The position numbers and the translations under genes were made by a program. The notes under the pieces are model-generated. The model did not search any database and was not told the origin of the DNA. It saw nothing but the letters and a program-made list of their open reading frames with translations. Shown in pieces: positions 59,052 through 64,000 of a stretch of DNA of 64,000 nucleotides. Position 1 is the stretch's first letter. The number at the start of each line of letters is the position of its first letter. This stretch comes from Bacteroidota bacterium (GTDB lineage Bacteria; Bacteroidota; Ignavibacteria; Ignavibacteriales; Ignavibacteriaceae): NCBI GenBank assembly GCA_023475265.1, contig JAMCWE010000102.1, forward strand, positions 1 to 64,000, in the 5' to 3' direction.

Positions 59052-61163
59052 TTGGTGCCCATGAACATTTATTCTATCATTCCTATAATTGCATTTTTAT
59101 TTAACGGTTTTGTTTGGACTTATATATTTGCTCAGAAAAAACAAAATCAAATAAATAGAGCCTTCCTAATTTATGCTTCATTTTTAGCCGGCTGGATTTT
59201 AATTGTAATAATTTTACGACAAAATATTTCTCCCTGGCTTGTTATGCCTTTGATGAAGGCGGCATCAATCTCCTGGCTTTCACTGGCTTTTTTATTCATG
59301 AGCTTTACATACCAGTTCATAAACAAAAAGAATGATATCTTTTATTATTTGTGCTTGTCTGTTGTAGTTGTTTCAATTGTAATCAGCTTAACCACAAACA
59401 TGGTGCTTAAAGATTTTGGATATGTAGGTTGGGGAGTAAATAAAATTGTAGGTCCATTATTTCTGCCGTTTGTCTTAATCGATATTGCTTTCCCGGGAGC
59501 CTACTCAATTTATTTGATCTCTAAGGAAATGCATTGGACAACGAATAATAATTTAAAGCATTCTTTGTTTCTAATGATGTTAGGCTCATTGATTACTTTA
59601 ATAATCGGACTTATTTCAAACGTGATTATACCTCTATTTCTTGGTAACATACATTTCGTTGAGTTTGCTGAATCGGGTACGGTAATTCAATCAGTATTGA
59701 TTTTCAGGGCTGTAATAAAATACAAACTTTTCTCGGTCGGATTTGAAGAAGCCGCAAAAGATATTTTTACTCATGTTCAGGATGCTGTAATTATAGTTGA
59801 CACGCAAGGGAATATAAACCAAATGAATAAAGCTGCAGAGAAAATATTCAACGTAATGTTTTCTCATTTGGACAAAAAAGAAATATCATCGTTGATACCT
59901 GACTTTAACACGCTGGAAGATAATAAGAACGTAGAATTAGATATCAATTTGGGCGGAACTTTAAAATATATTTTACTTACGAAAGCGAGGATTTCAAAGG
60001 ACGGGGAAGAGATCGGCAGAGTAATTATAATAAAAGATATTTCCGAGCGAAAAATATCCGAAGAAGCGATAAGAAAATCCGAAATCAAATTCAGGTCGGT
60101 TTGGGAGAATTCAGTGGACGCAATGCGGTTAACTGATGAGAATGGAACGATTATCTCTGTAAACAGAGCTTTCTGTAATCTTGTAGAAATGGAAGAAGAA
60201 AGCTTAATCGGTAAGCCGTTAACAGTTACGTATAAAGGCCCTAAAGCTGTTTCGTTGATGATAGATAATTACAAATCGAGGTTTGTGGTAAAAGATATTC
60301 CTGCAAATCTTGAACAAAAAATTATATTAGAAAATTCGAAAATATTATTCCTAGAAATTTCCAATTCGTTTGTTGAACTGGAAAGCGGCAAATCATCTTT
60401 GCTTGGAATTTTCAGAAATGTTACCGAACGAAAAGAGATACAAAAGAAACTTGAAGAAACTGTGAACGAGAGAATAATCGACATGCAGAAGTTTAATGTT
60501 TCTCTTCAAAGGGCGCATGAAGCAGAGAGGACAAAGATAGCGCGTGAAATTCACGACGAGTTGGGGCAGGTGCTTACCGCATTAAAGATGGATGTAATAC
60601 TTTTATCAGAGGATATAAAAGAAGGAATTAAAAATTCGCCGGAAAAAATAATAAGCGAACTTGAATCAATTGCAAAATTGATTGACGGATCGATATTAAC
60701 CGTAAGGAATATTGCAACGGAACTACGCCCGGATATTCTTGATCATTTAGGTTTGATAGCTGCAATTAAATGGCAGCTGCAGGAATTCCAAAAGAGGAAT
60801 AGGATTAAATGTACATTTTATTCTGAAACGGATTTTATAGAACTGGATAAAAACAAAACAACTGCTGCATTCAGAATATTTCAAGAAATACTTACGAATA
60901 TTTTACGGCATGCCGATGCAAATGAAGTAAACGTGCAGATACTGAGAGAAGCCGGCAGCTTTATTCTTCAAGTAAGCGACAACGGAAAGGGAATAAACGC
61001 CGATGAAATTAATAATTTAAAATCTATTGGAATATTGGGCATGAGGGAGCGAACGGAAATAATCGGCGGGCAATTTAATATCATCAGCGAAAAGGATAAA
61101 GGAACTAAAGTAATGCTAAAGGTTCCGGTAACAAATGAAAATATTAAAATGGAAATAAATTAA
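59052..61163 (+). CDS. PAS-domain sensor histidine kinase (HisKA_3/NarX type)
   Basis: N-terminal TM segments; two PAS-like segments; EIHDELGQVLTALKMDVILL; HADANEVNVQIL; VSDNGKGI; GILGMRERTEIIGG. Confidence 0.92.
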   Translation: MVPMNIYSIIPIIAFLFNGFVWTYIFAQKKQNQINRAFLIYASFLAGWILIVIILRQNISPWLVMPLMKAASISWLSLAFLFMSFTYQFINKKNDIFYYLCLSVVVVSIVISLTTNMVLKDFGYVGWGVNKIVGPLFLPFVLIDIAFPGAYSIYLISKEMHWTTNNNLKHSLFLMMLGSLITLIIGLISNVIIPLFLGNIHFVEFAESGTVIQSVLIFRAVIKYKLFSVGFEEAAKDIFTHVQDAVIIVDTQGNINQMNKAAEKIFNVMFSHLDKKEISSLIPDFNTLEDNKNVELDINLGGTLKYILLTKARISKDGEEIGRVIIIKDISERKISEEAIRKSEIKFRSVWENSVDAMRLTDENGTIISVNRAFCNLVEMEEESLIGKPLTVTYKGPKAVSLMIDNYKSRFVVKDIPANLEQKIILENSKILFLEISNSFVELESGKSSLLGIFRNVTERKEIQKKLEETVNERIIDMQKFNVSLQRAHEAERTKIAREIHDELGQVLTALKMDVILLSEDIKEGIKNSPEKIISELESIAKLIDGSILTVRNIATELRPDILDHLGLIAAIKWQLQEFQKRNRIKCTFYSETDFIELDKNKTTAAFRIFQEILTNILRHADANEVNVQILREAGSFILQVSDNGKGINADEINNLKSIGILGMRERTEIIGGQFNIISEKDKGTKVMLKVPVTNENIKMEIN

Positions 61164-61172
61164 CATCAGAGT

Positions 61173-61808
61173 ATGAAGATGAATATACTTATTGTAGATG
61201 ACCATGAATTAATAAGAGAGGGATTAAAAAAAGTTCTTCACAAGCAGCCGGATTTCATAGTAGCCGGCGAAGCTTCAAATTCGGCCGATATGTTTAAGCA
61301 GCTTGAGAAAAATGAAGTCGACATTATTATTCTTGATATTTCGATGCCGGGAAGAACCGGCCTAGATTCACTTAACGAGCTAAAAAGTAGATTTCCCTCG
61401 GTTAAAGTTTTAGTGCTCAGCATGCATCCTGAAGAAAGGTTTGCAGTAAGAGCCTTAAAAGCCGGTGCCGCAGGCTATATGACGAAAGAATCTGCAGCAC
61501 AAGAATTGGTGCAGGCTATTAGAAAAATTTCCGGCGGCGGAAAATATATAAGCTCCGCACTTGCCGAATATCTTGCTATGGAAATAGGATCGGAAAATAA
61601 CAAGCCGGTTCATGAAATACTTTCGAACCGTGAATATGAAATCTTGATAATGATTAGCACCGGTAAATCGATCAGTAAAATTGCAGAAGAATTATCATTG
61701 AGCATTAACACGGTTACTTCTTACCGCGCACGCATCCTTGAAAAAATGAATATGAAAACGAATGCCGAAATAATCCGGTACGCTGTTAAACATCAATTGG
61801 TGGATTAA
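61173..61808 (+). CDS. NarL/FixJ-family response regulator (LuxR HTH)
   Basis: ILIVDDHELIREGLKKVL; VDIIILDISMPGRTGLD; LSNREYEILIMISTGKSISKIAEELSLSINTVTSYRARILEKM. Confidence 0.95.
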   Translation: MKMNILIVDDHELIREGLKKVLHKQPDFIVAGEASNSADMFKQLEKNEVDIIILDISMPGRTGLDSLNELKSRFPSVKVLVLSMHPEERFAVRALKAGAAGYMTKESAAQELVQAIRKISGGGKYISSALAEYLAMEIGSENNKPVHEILSNREYEILIMISTGKSISKIAEELSLSINTVTSYRARILEKMNMKTNAEIIRYAVKHQLVD

Positions 61809-61848
61809 TAAAAGGATTCAAAAAAGGTAAAATCTTTTTAAGAATGGA

Positions 61849-61885
61849 ACACGGATGACACGGATTTAGCTGATATGCACGGATT
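61849..61885. repeat. Short interspersed CACGGAT repeat cluster
   Basis: ACACGGATgACACGGATttagctgatatGCACGGAT. Confidence 0.55.
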
Positions 61886-62032
61886 TTTAAATTTGTAGCA
61901 ATTTTAGCGGCAAGGCAATTCGAATAACCAACCAGGAATATTTAAAAATCCTTCACAGAAAAAACAAAACTTTCGCTATACCGCATTACCTTTCCTAATA
62001 ATTAACTTATTACAAGAAGTTCAGGACTTATT

Positions 62033-62401
62033 ATGAAAGTCTTAATTGCAGATGAATCTGAAATTATTAGAAAAAGAATTACAAAGCTTCTTTCATCTTT
62101 TAATAAGATAGAATTGATTGCAGAATCAGAAAGCGCAAGGGATACAGCGGAAAGTATCCGGACCATTTCTCCTGATGTAGTTATACTAGATATACAATTT
62201 AAAGATGGAACTGCTTTAGATGTTCTCCATGAAATTGGAAAAGATGATTGCAAGCCGTTTATAATTGTACTTACTAATTACAACGTACAAGCTTATATAA
62301 AAGAATACAGTAAATACGGTGTAAAATATTTCTTAGATAAGTCGAAAGATTTTATAAAAATAAAAGATATAGTTAAAGAATTGATAAGCGTACTGGAATG
62401 A
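62033..62401 (+). CDS. Single-domain response regulator receiver protein
   Basis: VLIADESEIIRKRI; DVVILDIQFKDGTALDVL; FIIVLTNY. Confidence 0.88.
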   Translation: MKVLIADESEIIRKRITKLLSSFNKIELIAESESARDTAESIRTISPDVVILDIQFKDGTALDVLHEIGKDDCKPFIIVLTNYNVQAYIKEYSKYGVKYFLDKSKDFIKIKDIVKELISVLE

Positions 62402-62511
62402 AAATCTTTAAATAATAACTAACTAAAATCTGTGTTCCGGATACATTCGCAAGACGAATATATAAGGAACCTCAGCAATAATTACATAAATAATTAAATC
62501 AGGAGTAATGT

Positions 62512-64000
62512 ATGAAAATCTTTTCTAGGGCTATCGTCGTTCTAACTTCACTAATATTTTTTTCAGGGGTAATCTTACCGCAAGCAGACATAGATCCGCA
62601 GTTAACTGCTGCACTAGCAAGTGTAGCAGGGTCTGTTCAAGCTGTTGTTGTTTTTAATTCACAAGGCGCTCCTTCCGTTTCAGAAACAAGTTTACTTCAA
62701 AGCGTTGGGATTACTCAGGGAGTAACGATGCTTTCATTACCAATGGCAGGAGTTATTGTTACTGCTGCTCAAGTAAAGCAATTATCTGCCAACCCGATGG
62801 TGAGATCGATTTTTTTTAATAAGCAGCTTACTTATTTTAATTATAAGAGCCGGAATATAATCGGTGTTGATAGATTAAGAAGCGATCAGCAAATTACAAC
62901 ACGCAACGGCGGATTACCTGTCTCCGGTAAAGGAGTAACCGTTCTTGTAAACGATACAGGAATAGACGGGACACATGCTGATTTACAATATGGAACTCAT
63001 GTAATTCAAAATGTTTTAGCGACAATAAATTTAAATGCAGAAAGCAGCCTGCTTCCGGTTACTTACCAGGAAAATATACCTAATACAGATTTAACCGGTG
63101 GGCATGGAACACATGTAGCTGGCACAGTTGGAGGAACCGGAGCTAAGTCTAATGGAAAATATCAAGGAGTGGCGCCGGGTGCAAATTTAATAGGCTATGG
63201 ATCAGGCGCTGAACTTTTTGTACTAGATGCATTAGGCGGATTTGATTATGCTCTTACACATCAATTCCAATATGGTATAAGAATAGTAACCAATTCATGG
63301 GGAACTTCTGCCGCACCTTTTGATCCGAATGATCCAGTCAATGTTGCTACAAAAATGTGTTATGACAGAGGAATGGTAATAACATTTGCTGCCGGAAATG
63401 ACGGGCCGGCTGAGAATACACTTAATCCTTATTCAGTTGCACCCTGGGTAATATCTGTTGCAGCAGGCGATGATAACGGAATGCTTGCCAGCTTTTCTTC
63501 CAGAGGCGTAAAAGGGCAAACAGGAACTTTTACTGTAGACGGCAAAACTTGGACTTACCAGGAAACTCCGACTGTTACTGCGCCAGGCATGCTGGTGGTA
63601 TCATGCAGAGCTTTACTTACAAATCTAGTTGCGAACGGCTTAACCGATGATACAACAATTGAATTAGCATATCTGCCTTATTATACTAGGATTAGCGGTA
63701 CTTCGATGGCAACACCGCACGTTGCAGGTGTAGCAGCATTAATGCTGGAAGCAAATCCTTCATTATCCCCGGCACAAGTAAAAAGCATTCTACAGGAAAC
63801 GGCAACCAACATGCAGGGCAGGGAATCATGGGAAGTCGGCGCCGGATATGTAAATGCATACGATGCAGTTGAAAAGGTTTTCAATTCCGAATTAGAATTC
63901 GGCAGCACACTTAATTACGATAAAAATTTTAACAGCAATGTAAACGAGAACATTACCCGCACACCGGTAACAATTGATTATAATCCGGTACCATCATTAT
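62512..64000 (+). CDS. S8 family serine peptidase (subtilase), truncated by window end
   Basis: Signal peptide MKIFSRAIVVLTSLIFFSGVILPQ; catalytic motifs VNDTGIDGTH, GGHGTHVAG, SGTSMATPHVAG; no stop before 64000, so absent from ORF track. Confidence 0.92.
   Translation, partial: MKIFSRAIVVLTSLIFFSGVILPQADIDPQLTAALASVAGSVQAVVVFNSQGAPSVSETSLLQSVGITQGVTMLSLPMAGVIVTAAQVKQLSANPMVRSIFFNKQLTYFNYKSRNIIGVDRLRSDQQITTRNGGLPVSGKGVTVLVNDTGIDGTHADLQYGTHVIQNVLATINLNAESSLLPVTYQENIPNTDLTGGHGTHVAGTVGGTGAKSNGKYQGVAPGANLIGYGSGAELFVLDALGGFDYALTHQFQYGIRIVTNSWGTSAAPFDPNDPVNVATKMCYDRGMVITFAAGNDGPAENTLNPYSVAPWVISVAAGDDNGMLASFSSRGVKGQTGTFTVDGKTWTYQETPTVTAPGMLVVSCRALLTNLVANGLTDDTTIELAYLPYYTRISGTSMATPHVAGVAALMLEANPSLSPAQVKSILQETATNMQGRESWEVGAGYVNAYDAVEKVFNSELEFGSTLNYDKNFNSNVNENITRTPVTIDYNPVPSL

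Overview
This is an AT-rich bacterial chromosomal window. Gene content (ferredoxin-dependent 2-oxoacid oxidoreductases, a T9SS-type C-terminal sorting domain, LolCDE-like genes, TTTG-type promoters) suggests the Bacteroidota/Chlorobiota/Ignavibacteriota group; that placement is inferred. Positions 1-41 kb are mostly core metabolism: two korAB operons, a DHH phosphoesterase, pepA, LolCDE-like genes, a Pro-Arg-His-Glu tRNA cluster, an argC-J-B-D-R-G-H cluster, kdsC, ispE, two GT9 glycosyltransferases, polA and transporters. Positions 41-58 kb are accessory. They hold (i) a four-gene module with a duplicated ~95-aa N-terminal domain, one copy fused to an AlbA_2/Schlafen-like domain and one standalone; (ii) a RAYT-type transposase bracketed by two identical 34-nt hairpins, with a solo hairpin 2 kb away; (iii) a nest of interleaved inverted repeats; and (iv) a layered defence locus in which BRO-N, SIR2-HerA, KTSC and AbiF/Abi_2 genes sit between type III mod and res genes. 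That locus also contains remnants of mod, res and fic ends, and a probable small structured RNA just upstream of the Abi_2 gene. The mod gene carries an apparent +1 frameshift and a palindromic in-frame insert. Two unrelated intergenic loci (12.77-13.09 kb and 44.88-45.20 kb) are degenerate tandem arrays with an almost exact 21-bp period, and the first also has a 105-bp higher-order repeat. The right end holds a histidine kinase, response regulators and a truncated subtilase. All assignments come from reading the sequence and recalled family motifs; no database search was run.
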